Positions 21,292-33,499 of a DNA stretch of 64,000 bases are shown piece by piece. Each line of letters opens with the position of its first letter. The first letter of the stretch is position 1. The DNA is from Effrenium voratum (taxonomy: Eukaryota; Sar; Dinophyceae; Suessiales; Symbiodiniaceae), in the NCBI GenBank assembly GCA_963377175.1, contig CAUJNA010003505.1, forward strand, positions 546,331 through 610,330, written 5' to 3'. The notes under the pieces were generated by a model. That model was not told where the DNA came from. It was given only the letters and a program-made list of their open reading frames with translations, and did no database searches. Position numbers and translations under genes: made by a program.

Positions 21292-21620
21292 GTGAACTGG
21301 CTTTCTTTGCAGAGAGACAGTCGTCTTCCAAGCTGGCCTTTTGTTGTAATTTCTTGTTTCAAGACATTCTCACATCGAATGCCCCCCTTCAGAGTACCTG
21401 GGTTTGTCTCCACATTTGCTAGCCCCCCAAGAATTGGTCTTGTTCTTTTGCATTTCCTTGCGCAGCCACCCCGAATACCGTGCGACAAAACGCAGGTCGC
21501 AAAAGCTGCACTGTTGAGTCGGATTCGATTGGCTTTGTATTGGCTCGTCTCGCTGCAAAACCAACAAGGGGTTCCCCGAAAGCTGAAACCGGGGGTGTCT
21601 TTTTGGGGAAATAAACTTAC
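21292..21620 (+). CDS. possible exon after strong 3' splice site
   Basis: GGCTTTCTTTGCAG ends at 21312. The following frame is open past 21600 (RDSRLPSWPFVVISCF, later TQVAKAALLSRIRLALYWLV) and then runs into a dispersed hairpin repeat. Part may be coding; the 3' end is not assigned. Confidence 0.25.
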
Positions 21621-21624
21621 CTTT

Positions 21625-21710
21625 TGGTGGTTTGGATTGGTGGTTTGGAGGTCTTGCGGCTACAAGAAGCACGCCTTCAAATATCCCGAAACCGCCAATC
21701 CAAACCTCCA
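21625..21710. repeat. dispersed hairpin repeat H, copy 1
   Basis: Arms GGTTTGGATTGG.GGTTT and its inverse AAACCGCCAATCCAAACC enclose a CTACAAGAA...TTCAAAT core. The same arrangement occurs at 33753-33845 (opposite orientation) and, with one arm degenerate, at 42470-42572. Confidence 0.65.
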
Positions 21711-21717
21711 ACTACAG

Positions 21718-21901
21718 GTTGCCTGATGCGCGGGCATATGTCATCACCACCCATGCAGTCCCGGATCCAGGTGAGGGCTCTGTGGGGCAGACTAAGACAC
21801 TGGTGCTGCAGTTGCGTCCGGTGCCCGGCAGGTGGTGCATGTTTTGGTTGGGGGCTACCTTTTCAGACTGGCTTAAAGGGAAATACAGACCTCCACTTTA
21901 G
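21718..21901 (+). CDS. candidate exon abutting hairpin repeat
   Basis: The frame begins right after the CTACAG that ends the hairpin repeat. It is read as LPDARAYVITTHAVPDPGEG then SVGQTKTLVLQLRPVPG. A consensus donor (CCAG then GTGAGG) lies inside at about 21770 and another (GGCAG then GTGGTG) at about 21831. The frame is open to 21901. No family is recognised, but the composition is convincingly protein-like. Confidence 0.35.
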
Positions 21902-22707
21902 GCTTTCCATTTTTTGAGTTGGCGAGACCATGGTTTCTCACCTTAGGCCTTTCCATTGTACTTGTCCAAACCTAAGACTGCGAATGTTCGATGTTGGACT
22001 TTTAAGGCTTGCGTTTGGACCGCAACATGTTTTGGAGCTAGGTGCAAGTGTAGCGCAGTCATGAACCATGTTTTCAAGGCAGACTACCTGATATTGGTGC
22101 ATTGCTTGGTCAGCAGCCGGCCCCCAGCTTTGACCTTGAAGGTTATTGGCGATAGAATGACCTTGAATCGCCGGCACATGTGTGTCCAAACAAAAAGATG
22201 CATTGCAAGAAATATCCCTTACAAACTAAAGGAGTCTTGCATTGTTGCCAACACATATATGTAAAGCAACATATCACACATGTCCAGCATGTGTGCTTTC
22301 AAATGCGCAATTCAAGATTTGACGCTTCCTCTGAAATGATATTGCTGGATAAAGTCATTGCCAGTAGGGCACTGCCACTCAAATGACAGCATGCTCATGT
22401 GATCTGATGCGAGCAGTGATTTGACGCAAGGAGTATGACCTACCTATGTCCGAACTGCCATCCACTCGCGCTTGTCTACTGAATAAGACAATTAGACACC
22501 GCCTGCCCACTCGTGGCTCTACATTTGGTTCGTGTTCTCAGGTCTTTCTCAACCAGTACTGCTAGGCTGCAAGTGCTACGCCGGAGACACCGGAGCCCCT
22601 TTCAAATCACGGGGATCCTTTTGCTTTTGGCTTCCCTGTTAAACCGATCAAAAACTTGTACCCTCAAACACCAGCAAACAATCGCACCAATACACATAAC
22701 GCAAATA

Positions 22708-23720
<1,013 letters not shown>

Positions 23721-23800
23721 TTTTCCTGAAGAATGTGTCTGCGCTTCGCAGCACGGCGCTTGCCTTGACCAAATGTTTGATTCTAGAAGGGAGCAACGGC

Positions 23801-23883
23801 TACCGCATCTTAGTAAGAATTGCCAAATCCTGATGAAGAACATGCTGCGCTTTGCGGCGCTTAGGACTTTTGCTTTGAGCAAA
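23801..23883 (+). repeat. short duplicated block, copy 1
   Basis: TACCGCATCTTAG.AAGAATT.CC onward matches 24843-24925 almost base for base. Both copies follow a CA array. Confidence 0.8.
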
Positions 23884-23891
23884 CTAAGATG

Positions 23892-24667
23892 TTGTCCTGC
23901 GCGCTGCGCCTGGGGTTCAAGGTGGTGAACCTCATGGAGGCGCGTATAGGCTTGACAGGCATCAGCAAATCTTGAGTGGGCGCGCTTACCATTTTGCAGG
24001 CGTGTGTCGCGTGCTGAGCAAGCGTATAGAGCGGGTGCGTTTCCCGAATCTGGCAGGCGCACGGGCCTGAGCGAGCACGCTTACCACTTGGCAGGCATGT
24101 GTGCAGCGCTGAGGGGCGCCATTGAGCGGCCGCTCGGCGTTTGACAGGCATGTGAGTGTGCAGCGCTGAGCGGGAGCGCTTGAGCAGGTGCGCTTGGTGT
24201 GCTGAGCATGGGGCCGGCGTGCGCGCGACGCGTGTTGAGTGGCCTGTCAGGCGGAGGAGGATCGGAGGAGGAGGAGGAGGAGGGAGACGCGCAGACAGCC
24301 TCCGAGGTCGGGGGCCAGCCGCGCAACGGCCGCGTCCTTTGTTCGCGCTGAGGTGAGCGCAGCGGCGAGTGTGGATGAGGTCTGCGCGACTGACGACGCA
24401 GCGTCGGTCGCAGGGTCTGTGTCCTCGCTCCTAGCAGAAGTGGGCTGCCGCGGCCTCAGAAGCAGTTGGAGAGCGAGATGCGACTCAGCACCTTGTTCAT
24501 CTCGGGCGTGCATAGAGGTGCCGGGGCAATGCCCCCGGCACGACAGGCCCTTCTGAAGGAAAAAATGCTTGGGCGCACTGTCACCACTCACACAGGCACG
24601 CGCACACCCGCATACACACACACACACTCTCATTCACAGTCACGCGCACGCAAGCACTTACACAGAC
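23892..24667 (+). repeat. 0.77-kb duplicated block, copy 1
   Basis: Matches 26053-26815 at high identity by eye, with small indels. It includes GCGC-rich sequence, a CGGAGGAGG purine run and a block that is open in both copies ([14 protein letters not shown], then [16 protein letters not shown]). Conservation of that frame hints at coding but could simply reflect recent duplication. Each copy ends in a CA array. Confidence 0.8.
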
Positions 24668-24840
24668 ACACAACCGCACCCACACACCCACACAGGCACA
24701 CACACACAGACACACACACACACAGACACACAGACACACAGAGACACACGGAGACACACAGAGACACACAGAGACACACGCAGACACACACACACAGACA
24801 CGCACAGACACACACACACACACAGACACACACAGAAACG
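24590..24840. repeat. CA / CAGA array
   Basis: Microsatellite between the end of the 0.77-kb block and the second short duplicated block. Confidence 0.9.
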
Positions 24841-24842
24841 TC

Positions 24843-24925
24843 TACCGCATCTTAGGAAGAATTACCAAATCCTGATGAAGAACGTGCTGCGCTTTGCGGC
24901 GCTTAGGACTTTTGCTTTGAGCAAA
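24843..24925 (+). repeat. short duplicated block, copy 2
   Basis: Second copy of 23801-23883. Confidence 0.8.
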
Positions 24926-25095
24926 ATAGGGTGTTTCAAAAGCGTGCGCCTTGGCGTAATAAGATATGACCCGAGTCCTATTTTGTTGGCTCAAGACTTG
25001 TCGAAGAATGGAGAAGGGATTCCATGCGAATATCTCAAACACTTGTTTGTTGCAGCGCGTCGGCCCAGATCAGACAGCAACAGCATCAGCAGCAT

Positions 25096-25205
25096 CGGCA
25101 ACCCCTCGGCTCGGCAACCCCTCGGCTCGGCAACCCCTCGGCTCGGCAACCCCTCGGCTCGGCAACCCCTCGGCTCGGCAACCCCTCGGCTCGGCAACCC
25201 CTCAG
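25096..25205 (+). repeat. 16-bp tandem repeat, seven copies
   Basis: Unit GGCAACCCCTCGGCTC. The flanks at 25073-25095 and 25203-25237 are themselves near-copies (CAGACAGCAGCAACAGCATCAGCAGC). The frame through it reads NPSARQPLGSATPRLG repeats; coding is possible but unproven. Confidence 0.9.
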
Positions 25206-25377
25206 ACAGCAGCAACAGCATCAGCAGCGTCGGCAACCCCTCGGCCCCTCGACCTCGGGAGCGCTCCGCGATGGGAGATCATGGTGCGGAGGCCTTCGCC
25301 TCTTTTTTTTTTAGGTATCTGCTTTCTTCCTCTTGCCCAGGACGAGACTTGGGGGGCATGGCGTCCTGACGTAGGGG

Positions 25378-25590
25378 GCGCAGGCACCGAGGACTTTTTT
25401 TTCGCCGTTCCGTCGTGTCCGAAAGTTGCTCGCTGCCAGGTTGGTTTGGTGAGGATTGGAGCGCAGGCACCGAGGACTTTCGCCGTTCCGTCGTGTCCGA
25501 AAGTTGCTCGTTGCCAGGTTGGTCTGGTGAGGATTGGGGCGCAGGCACCGAGGACTTTTTTTCGCCGTTCCGTCGTGTCGTGCTCGGCAG
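25378..25590 (+). repeat. about 80-bp tandem repeat, 2.6 copies
   Basis: Copies start at 25378, 25461 and 25539 with GCGCAGGCACCGAGGAC, followed by CGCCGTTCCGTCGTGTC. The T-run after GAGGAC varies in length. The third copy is truncated. Confidence 0.9.
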
Positions 25591-26052
25591 GTGGCGGAGG
25601 ATCCTCCGGCTGGGAGGCGCGTCTTCCCTTTTTTCCTTTTTTTTCCTTTCCACGATGCCTCTGCCAGGAGGCGGCTTGGACGGCGACGCGGAAGCCGCCG
25701 TCCAAGCTCCGCAGGGAGAAGGCGTTCAACGACGAGAAGGCTCGTCGTATCGTGAGAGGGCTGTGGGCTATCCTTTTTTTGTCGACAGGACGCGATGCGC
25801 CGCGAGCTGGCGGTCAAGGCGGGTGCAGTTTCAACGGTAAACGGATGAATGGCGCTGTTGTGCACCTCGTGTACGGGGGCTGAGAAGTGCGCCGATCGTG
25901 CCATGAATTTGATGCAACTCGCCAGGCGTGCGGGACGTTGGGGTGGCGATGGGGGTGTTGCCCACATATGTCGGCGATGCAGGACCAGAACGCCAAGGTG
26001 CGAGAGCGAGAAAGAGAGAAAGAGAGCCACGCATAACAATTCTGATGTGAGT

Positions 26053-26815
26053 CCTGCGCGCTGCGCCTGGGGTTCAAGGTGGTGAACCTCATGGAGGCGC
26101 GTGTAGGCTTGACCGGCATGCGTTCAATGCTCAGCAAATCTTGAGTGGGCACGCTTACCATTTTGCAGGCGTGTGTCGCGTGCAAGCGTGCTGGAGCGGG
26201 CGCGCTTCCCGAATCTGGCAGGCGCACGCGCCTGAGCGAGCACGCTTATTTGGCAGGCATGTGCAGCGCTGAGGGGCGCCATTGAGCGGCCGCTCGGCGT
26301 TTGACAGGCATGTGTGCAGCGCTGAGCGGGAGCGCTTGAGCGGGTGCGCTTGGTGTGCTGAGCATGGGGCCGGCGTGCGCGCAACGCGTGTTGAGTGGCC
26401 TGTCAGGCGGAGGACGATCGGAGGAGGAGGACGAGGGAGACGCGCAGACAACCTCCGAGGTTGGGGGCCAGCCGCGCAACGGCCGCGTCCTTTGTTCGCG
26501 CTGGGTGAGCGCATCGGCGAGTGTGGATGAGGTCTGTGCGACTGACGACGCAGCGTCGGTCGCAGGTGTGTCTCCTCGCTCCTAGCAGAAGTGGGCTGCC
26601 GCGGCCTCAGAAGCAGTTGGAGAGCGAGATGCGACTCAGCACCTTGTTCATGTCGGGCGTGCATAGAGGTGCCGGGGCAATGCCCCCGGCACGACAGGCC
26701 CTTCTGAAGGAAAAAATGCTTGGGCGCACTGCCACCACTCACACAGGCACGCGCACACCCGCATACACACACTCTCTCACTCACAGTCACGCACACGCAA
26801 GCACTTACGCAGATA
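26053..26815 (+). repeat. 0.77-kb duplicated block, copy 2
   Basis: Second copy of 23892-24667, about 2.16 kb downstream in the same orientation. Confidence 0.8.
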
Positions 26816-27325
26816 CATATTGAGAACCGCACCCAGACACCCACGCAGACACACACGCACACGGACACACACACACAGACACGCAGACACACAGACACAC
26901 AGACACACAGAGACACACAGAGACCACAGACACGCACAGACACACACACACACAGACACACACAGACACACAGACAACAGACACACACAGACACACAGAG
27001 ACACACAGAGACACCCACACACACAGACACACACAGACACACAGAGACACACACAGACACACACAGACACACACAGACACACACAGACACACAGACACAC
27101 ACAGACGCACACAGACGCACACACAGACACACACACACACACACCCACCCACCCACCCACCCACCCACCCACCCGCCCGCCCGCCCGCCCGCCCGCCCGC
27201 CCGCCCGCCCGCCCGCCCGCCCACCCGCCCGCCCACCCACCCACCCACCCACCCACCCACCCACCCCCACACCCACACCCACACCCACACGCACCCGCAC
27301 CCGCACCCACACCCGCACCCACACC

Positions 27326-27356
<31 letters not shown>

Positions 27357-27550
27357 ACCCGCGTCCGTGCGCGCGCGCACACACACACACACAGGTACCG
27401 CCCGCCCGCCCGCCCGCCCGCCCGCCCGCCCGCCCGCCCGCCCGCCCACCCGCCCGCCCACCCACCCACCCACCCACCCACCCACCCACCCCCACACCCA
27501 CACCCACACCCACACGCACCCGCACCCGCACCCACACCCGCACCCACACC

Positions 27551-27581
<31 letters not shown>

Positions 27582-27650
27582 ACCCGCGTCCGTGCGCGCG
27601 CGCACACACACACACACAGGTACCCACATACACACACACACACACACCAC
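26755..27650. repeat. CA, CCCA and CCCG arrays with 225-bp duplication
   Basis: CA/CAGA repeats pass into CCCA and CCCG tetranucleotide runs. A segment ending CGTCCGTGCGCGCGCGCACA with CAGGTAC is duplicated in tandem with a period of 225 bp (marker positions 27363 and 27588). All six frames are open only because of the period. Confidence 0.9.
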
Positions 27651-28119
27651 GCCGCGCCACGACGCACCACACACGAATTTTTCTGGGAGTGACAAATTCA
27701 ACCCATAAATAGCCCAGAATGCTCTCGTCGTTGAATTTACCCATTTAGAGGCCCACCAATGCCCACCATTTTGTTCCACGAGGCTTGCAAACGCCGCTGA
27801 GCGCTGGGCAGCTACGTCGACTAGGCCGCGCTTGGCCGCGCAACTTGCGAGCAGAATTTCTGAGGGTCGGAAATTGAGGTTGCCTCAGCCTACCATTGGG
27901 GAGTGACTTTGATGATCAAACAACGTGGCCAGCACAGGGGTCGTCAACAATATGCTCAGCAGGGAATGTGGCAATGACTCATGACTCTATAAACCGTCCC
28001 TTGCGGTTTGCTTTAAGAGGATGTTTGGGTTCATTCCCACATTCCCTACTGAGCTCGAGCAAGTAAGTCAATACACCGTCCGCAAGATGCTGAGATAGAC
28101 TAAACAGTTTGCCTTGCAG

Positions 28120-28229
28120 TGGTGTCCCAGATTACGGGATGCGCGAATGCGGAAACGCGCAGAGAAGACTGTTGTGCGGGAGATGCGACAGACCGGACAC
28201 ATGAAATGCGTTTCGTTTGGAAGCTCTTC
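28120..28229 (+). CDS. candidate exon, product unknown
   Basis: A very good 3' splice site (AGTTTGCCTTGCAG) ends at 28119. One frame is read as CANAETRREDCCAGDATDRT then HEMRFVWKLF, to a possible donor GTATTT. A second frame is also open for about 60 codons. No family is recognised. Confidence 0.3.
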
Positions 28230-28379
28230 GTATTTGGTATCTTCTCCAGTGAAATGCAATGCATCCGCTTTGTTGCGGTTGTTTGTGGCCAGCATATGCT
28301 GATACTGCTATAAATCTCCAGCAGCAGCTTTGGTGTGGACTGGCGTTCAATGTTGGCTTTGAAAAGTCTCCATGATTTT

Positions 28380-29480
28380 GGCGAACCCAAATGGGTCTAA
28401 GAACAATGTCGCACAATCGGATTACTATTTCTGGTTTAGAGCGTATGCTCCTGTCATTGGTTTCCACGTCCAAGTGATCGCTTGTTTGTCAGCCAGTTTT
28501 GATGGTCATGGTTTGAGCCCATACTTCTACTTTGTTTTATATAGACCTCCATCTAGTGCGCTGAGGAACACGCGCAAATGCGCGTGCTTGTTTGGATCTT
28601 TGGGGCATTAGATGGATTCGTTGGCGTCAGTTTGCTTGTAACCATTTGCCCTCCACCAGAATCTCAGAAAGTCCCTTCGAGAAGGAAACGGTGATCCCAA
28701 GCTACCTGGGAGGACATGAGTGCCATTTGGGTAGTTTGTGCTGAGGGCGCCCTTTTTCCAAGGCTTGTGTGAGCCAAGCAAAAGCTCAATTCGAGCGTGC
28801 CCATATTTTGAGACACAACCAGATTTGCAGTGTTCGTGTTACTCCGCTTGACTTGGCAGGGATGGTGATCAACCTCTCAATGCGGATTGTGAACCCAACG
28901 ATTTATATAATTAGAGCCATTGTGTTTCAGTGCCTGATTGAGAACCCATGTGCGCTCTCAATGGGAATCCCGTTGTTTCCCAAGCTCTCAATAGTAATCA
29001 ACCTCTCGGTGCGAGGGAGAAGTCACTTTCCCAGTTTATCTTTTCATTCTTTGCACAGATTGATCATATTAAGTGGTACACCCCCTCAGACTAACCTGGA
29101 AGCTCCCCGAATCCTCCGCGAGCCATGAGAGGCGCTGCCCTGCGGCGGGACGGCGCGCAGCCGCCCCGCAGCGTGACTTGACCAGAAAAGGAGAAGCCAC
29201 TCCCTTGTGTTTACACCGTCCTCCCTGTGAAGGTGTGAATGCTGATAGATCCTCTGGTAGGCTTTTGGGGGTTGGGGTCCCCTATTAAAATTCAGACGCT
29301 TTTGGGTAGTTCTTGGGCCAATTCTAATTGAACATTGCCCGAAGACAACATGGGCAGACTCGGTTGAGGTTGTGTAGCGTCTCACATTGACGTGAATTGA
29401 TTCGAACATAAAACTCTGAAAGCTGGTTTTGGGTTGCACATGGAACCAGGAGTCCTTTTGTCATGTCGCCTTTGGGCCAG
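28380..29480. other. stretch without a firmly supported gene
   Basis: Frames at 28372-28611 and 28769-29128 are open but lack splice sites. A 20-base phrase around ATCAACCTCTC occurs at 28868 and again near 28997. A GC-rich patch lies at about 29110-29180. Confidence 0.3.
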
Positions 29481-29497
29481 GAGCTTCTTGTGTGCAG

Positions 29498-29679
29498 GGC
29501 TTATGCGGACAGATGCTGAGCCCAGCTCAGCCAAACCTGCTTACACGGCACGGGCGGGAAGCCCTGAATCATCCATTGTTATTGTACCTACCTACAGTGT
29601 GGTAAATGGAGTCACCCATGAAGCACAAGCAACTTCGAGAGTGAGGCCTTGCCTACAAGCTCCCTTTGCATCATTGAAG
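29498..29679 (+). CDS. candidate exon, 60 codons
   Basis: Bounded by GCTTCTTGTGTGCAG on the left and TTGAAG then GTGTGA on the right, with the frame ending in phase 0. It is read as MRTDAEPSSAKPAYTARAGS, then PESSIVIVPTYSVVNGVTHE, then AQATSRVRPCLQAPFASLK. An internal GTAAAT at 29602 is an alternative donor. No domain is recognised. Confidence 0.4.
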
Positions 29680-29699
29680 GTGTGATTTCAGAGGGGAGC

Positions 29700-31000
29700 A
29701 AGCGGAAGCCTGTCCTCAAATGGTCGGTTTTTGTTGGATGTCCTTTTGGTTTCCTTCAACGCCACCCTGAAACAGGCCCTCTTAACTATTTAGAATGGGG
29801 TAGCAGGGGATTACAAAACAGATGAATTCAGAATCATGAGACCATTCTCATGATTCTGCCTTTTTTATTTTTAATTGCAAGCTTTGGGGTTTCTGCCCAG
29901 AGGGTTCGGAGCAGCTGTGAGGGAAGTTTCCGGAAGGTTCCGGGATGTTCCTTTCTGCTGGTTCCGGAAGCATGTTGTGTAGGGTTGAGGGGTTCAAGGT
30001 CGCATGGACCCGCTCGACGGTAGGGTTTTGGAAGGATTCTGGTTGTTCTTGGGGGGGCACCTGAGCTCGTGTTTTGATTGCTCCTTTTGTTTGGAGAGTT
30101 TCCCACTAAACAAGGTAAACCCTCTAGTTACCAGGGTCACTGGGCAACTGGACCTGTGTTTGCCACGTTTGCGAAGTTCGTGCTATGTTCTCCCAGTTTG
30201 CACTATAGTAGGCAAGCCATGTTCCGTCTGATGTTCCTTATTTGTTTAAGGGTGGTTCCCTTGGTTAATTACCTAGGGTGGTTGCCTTGGTTCTGTTGTT
30301 TCCTGGTCAGCTACTGCACAGGTCAAAGGATTTTTTTCAGAGCATCGTCGCCTTCTCCCCAGACCTGACTCCGTGGATTGCTTTCTTCGGAGTGGTTCCC
30401 TGACCTCCCGCCGTAAATGTTTAATAGAAAAAAGGCACCACATTTTTTTCCACGGCCACCAACAGTCTGGACCTTTGTAGTCCGGCACGACTTTTACGCA
30501 ACATGTTCTCCCCTGGATGGACAATCACCAGTATTCATAGGGCTTCACCTATCCCAGCTCAGCTCAGGATTTTGTCCTTCCACAGTATGAAATCTAAAAT
30601 GGCTTGACAGAGACCTGGCAAGTCGGATTTCACACCACGACACTATGATGTCAGCTGTCAATGCCAAGCACAGATCTGTATGGACTCCCTTGAAGATAGG
30701 CCCATATCCATTGGAAACGAGCCCCGAAGAACGCTTTTGTGTTTGACAGGAGTTGCCTTTTGCAGCGTTTTTGTTTTCCCATGTTTGGAATATGTGTGGC
30801 CTGGTACCAAAAGGTTAGCTTGAGGTGGTTTGGGCAAGCGAGTTGTTTTTGAGTGTACCCATTGGACACCAAAGAGCAAGCACAGCTCTGAGTTACATGT
30901 CATGTCAGTGTTGTTTGCACGCGCCTGAACCCGCAAAATGCATGCTGTATCTTTTCGTGTCCCTGTAAAAGTCACCCCAACCCCAAAAACGGCAAGGGGC
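29700..31000. other. stretch without a supported gene
   Basis: Only overlapping short frames are seen. 31040-31113 has a 3' splice-like CACTCAG and a frame reading DLARALGAVAPGGRRHLLVR before a stop, which may be a small exon. Confidence 0.3.
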
Positions 31001-31483
31001 ACCCCCAACAAAAACATCGAGCAACCGACAGCTGCACTTTGCATTTGTCACTCAGGACCTTGCGCGCGCCTTAGGTGCTGTTGCGCCAGGAGGGCGACGT
31101 CACTTGCTGGTGCGATAGGGAATGAATTGCCAAGTAGGGGTGTTGGGAATGAAGCGTTTTTGGATTCCCAGAAGGGAAACCACCAGTTGGATGGTTTACA
31201 GGGGTCATTGTATTTCTCATTCCCTGCTGAGAACCAGCAAGGAAAGAGAATGAAATTGGATACACACGCGTACAGTGTGAATAGGAAATGGATGTTACTC
31301 GAATATATGGCTATTGGGCGAACGCTTTCAAGTGTTACCGTACTGGAATGGTACTCCTTCCAAGCAGTTGGCTTCCTCTTGCTTGCCGTTTCGACAGCAG
31401 CAATATGTCGTTGACAGAGAGATACCATGAGCTGCTCGTGGGCAACCAAGGGAACCATCCCTAGGTCCCCCAGTAGTGCCCTT

Positions 31484-31569
31484 TTAGCCTTTTGTTGGGG
31501 AGGGTTCCCCTACCCAAATAAACTACAGAAAAAAGGGTACCCTTATTCTAACCTCTACTGGAGCCTAGA
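31484..31569 (+). repeat. dispersed repeat family A, copy 2
   Basis: Second copy of the 19999-20081 repeat in the same orientation, with a 6-base insertion (AACCTCT region) and an intact AGGGTACCCT. Confidence 0.7.
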
Positions 31570-31618
31570 TCCAAGTAAAATCGCAGAGGAGAGACAACTG
31601 GCTGCCTGCTAGTTGCAG

Positions 31619-32013
31619 CGTGACATTGTCGAATTGGTCTCCAGCAGATGGCCATCATGTCGGCCACCCTTGCCCATACCACAGGCGGTACCACAGGCGG
31701 ACTTTCAACCTATAGCCTTGATTGCCAATGGATTGGATCTTTAGACTTTAACTGAGTGGAAACTCATTTTTTGTGAGCCCACAAACATAGACGTTTGTTT
31801 TTTTCTTGCAGAGGGGTCAACAGGAACCAAGTAGTATATATTCATTCATATGATATGGAACAGATTGGCAGATGTTGTTTGTTCGGTTGCTATCGCATGA
31901 AGGGCTTGCATAGAATGTATTTCATCTCAGCGCCGAGAAATGCTAACGGAAACTCGACAATCCGACGAGCAGACTGGCTCTCACGTCAACATCAGATCTT
32001 CAACAGGAGCTAA
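31619..32013 (+). CDS. candidate pair of exons, product unknown
   Basis: 31619-31743 follows TGCTAGTTGCAG and is read as RDIVELVSSRWPSCRPPLPI. 31812-32013 follows a textbook tract (TTTTTTTCTTGCAG) and is read as NQVVYIHSYDMEQIGRCCLF, then GCYRMKGLHRMYFISAPRNA, to a stop at 32011-32013. The donor between the two is not settled. Repeat A copy 2 lies just upstream. No domain is recognised. Confidence 0.4.
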
Positions 32014-32225
32014 GGAATAGGCACAGCATGACACTCAGTCTGCTGTTGTTTTTGAAAGTTGCTGTTTTGGTTGGTCGGGGACAAGGCCGCTCCCCACGAA
32101 GACTAGGGCGGTCGTCAACAAACAAAAAGGCTGGTTCAGGGGCCCACAAATCCAAATTGAGTCAAACACAGAATTAGGGGCAAAGCAAACAGCTGCAAGT
32201 CTCCCCATTTCTAGGGCAAGCTGGA

Positions 32226-32561
32226 TTGAGGGAACATGTGTGCTTGATGGGGCCTGAAAGTCGCGGGGACACTTGCGCGAAGAGCCGACGGCATGCTGAG
32301 ACACGGCTCTTATGTCAAAACGAGTCGGATGCTTTCTGGATCTCAAAGACCAACACGAAACATTGCTCTCGAATGAAACTTGCTTCACATGATGGTTACA
32401 ACTGCCTAAAATGGCATTACCGGAGGACGGCTTGTGGCTGCAATGGGCTTTCAGAGATCAGCTCTTGCGAATTCTGCGACAAGCTTTGCTTGCCCCGAAC
32501 GGGAACAGGGGAAGGGAACCATCTTGTTCCAGATGTCCAAATGACTTTTAACATCTTTTAA
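32226..32561 (+). CDS. unrecognised ORF, 111 codons
   Basis: A Cys- and Ser-rich + frame (ISSCEFCDKLCLPRTGTGEG near its end) overlaps a 117-codon minus frame. No splice sites are assigned and the strand is uncertain. Confidence 0.2.
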   Translation: MREHVCLMGPESRGDTCAKSRRHAETRLLCQNESDAFWISKTNTKHCSRMKLASHDGYNCLKWHYRRTACGCNGLSEISSCEFCDKLCLPRTGTGEGNHLVPDVQMTFNIF

Positions 32562-32699
32562 CCATCCAGTTGTACTTCACCTAGGAGTTTGCCTCTGAAT
32601 GCTTCCCTTCTGCCGCTACCGTTGCAGCTGTTCGTTTCCCTTTCCTCCCTCCTGTTTTGTTCTTCCCCTCGCTTCGGGAAACCCGCGGCATTTTTCCAG

Positions 32700-33096
32700 G
32701 AGACGGGAGCTCTGGAGTTGGCCGCTCAGGGGTCGGAGTCAGTGACCAGATTTATGCCGAGCTCGTCTTGGGAATAGCTGAAAGTCACAAAGGGCCTATA
32801 TGACTCTAATGGTTCTAACGGAGTTGTGTGTGTGTTTACTATATTAAGTCATGTTTGTGGAGTAAACCGTCAGTAGTTGCGTGGCACTCCCAATAACCTT
32901 CTTCAGTGCTTATCCTTCTTGCTTTCAGTTCGGTCGGTTACCCTTCAAAGCCAGCAGCCACGGACAAGAAGCCCTACCATTTGAGCATGCTGCGCGAATT
33001 CCGAATTCCGGACTCCTGACGCGAGTCCGTTTCCTTCGTTCGACTTCTCACCACAACCTTGGAGTGGCCTGGGGTATTGAACAAGCATGGCTATGA
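32700..33096 (+). CDS. two candidate short exons
   Basis: 32700-32777 follows GCATTTTTCCAG and reads 25 codons to a stop (ETGALELAAQGSESVTRFMP). From 32929, after CTTCTTGCTTTCAG, one frame reads KPAATDKKPYHLSMLREFRI to a stop at 33017-33019; another frame stays open to 33096. Both 3' splice sites are strong, but short frames like these can occur by chance. Confidence 0.3.
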
Positions 33097-33499
33097 GCTG
33101 TCAGGGAAGTATCAAAGCCACACCAGTCGGCATCCCCACACAATCCATGTATATGGCTAATAGATACCAAGGTTTGACCCGTTTGGAGGGCAAACGTGGG
33201 TAGTCTTGCATGCATGGCGTTGGACCAGCCAGCGGCACTCGCCTTCTCCATTTTGCGGAGCATTGCACTCCGGAACGCAAACTTCGAGCCCCGTTGTTCA
33301 GCACCCCTTGTCCCTTTTTTGGTGGTTGCTTTTTTGAGTCAAGATAGTCAACCCAAGTAGATACGGTTTCCAACTTTCTCTCGAGGCCGGTTTGTTTTGC
33401 AGCCTCGGGTGCTTCTAGAAATAGACAGGACAAGCTTCTCTTGCTTCTTTTCGGCTTTCCTTGGAAAACGCAATGAACCGGAGGTGCACCATTCTGCAG

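Noticed and set aside
21700..21720. Firm claim that hairpin repeat copy 1 is an introner
   Set aside because: Only one of the three copies touches a candidate splice site, and the exon itself is unproven; recorded as a hypothesis in the findings instead.
24962..24995. Possible relic of the dinoflagellate spliced leader (ATTTT and GGCTCAAG words)
   Set aside because: Alignment to the leader as I remember it needs several insertions and a deletion in about 22 bases; a shared GGCTCAAG alone is not enough.
26155..27744. A 529-codon minus frame and overlapping frames
   Set aside because: They run through CA, CCCA and CCCG arrays; composition is dictated by the repeat.
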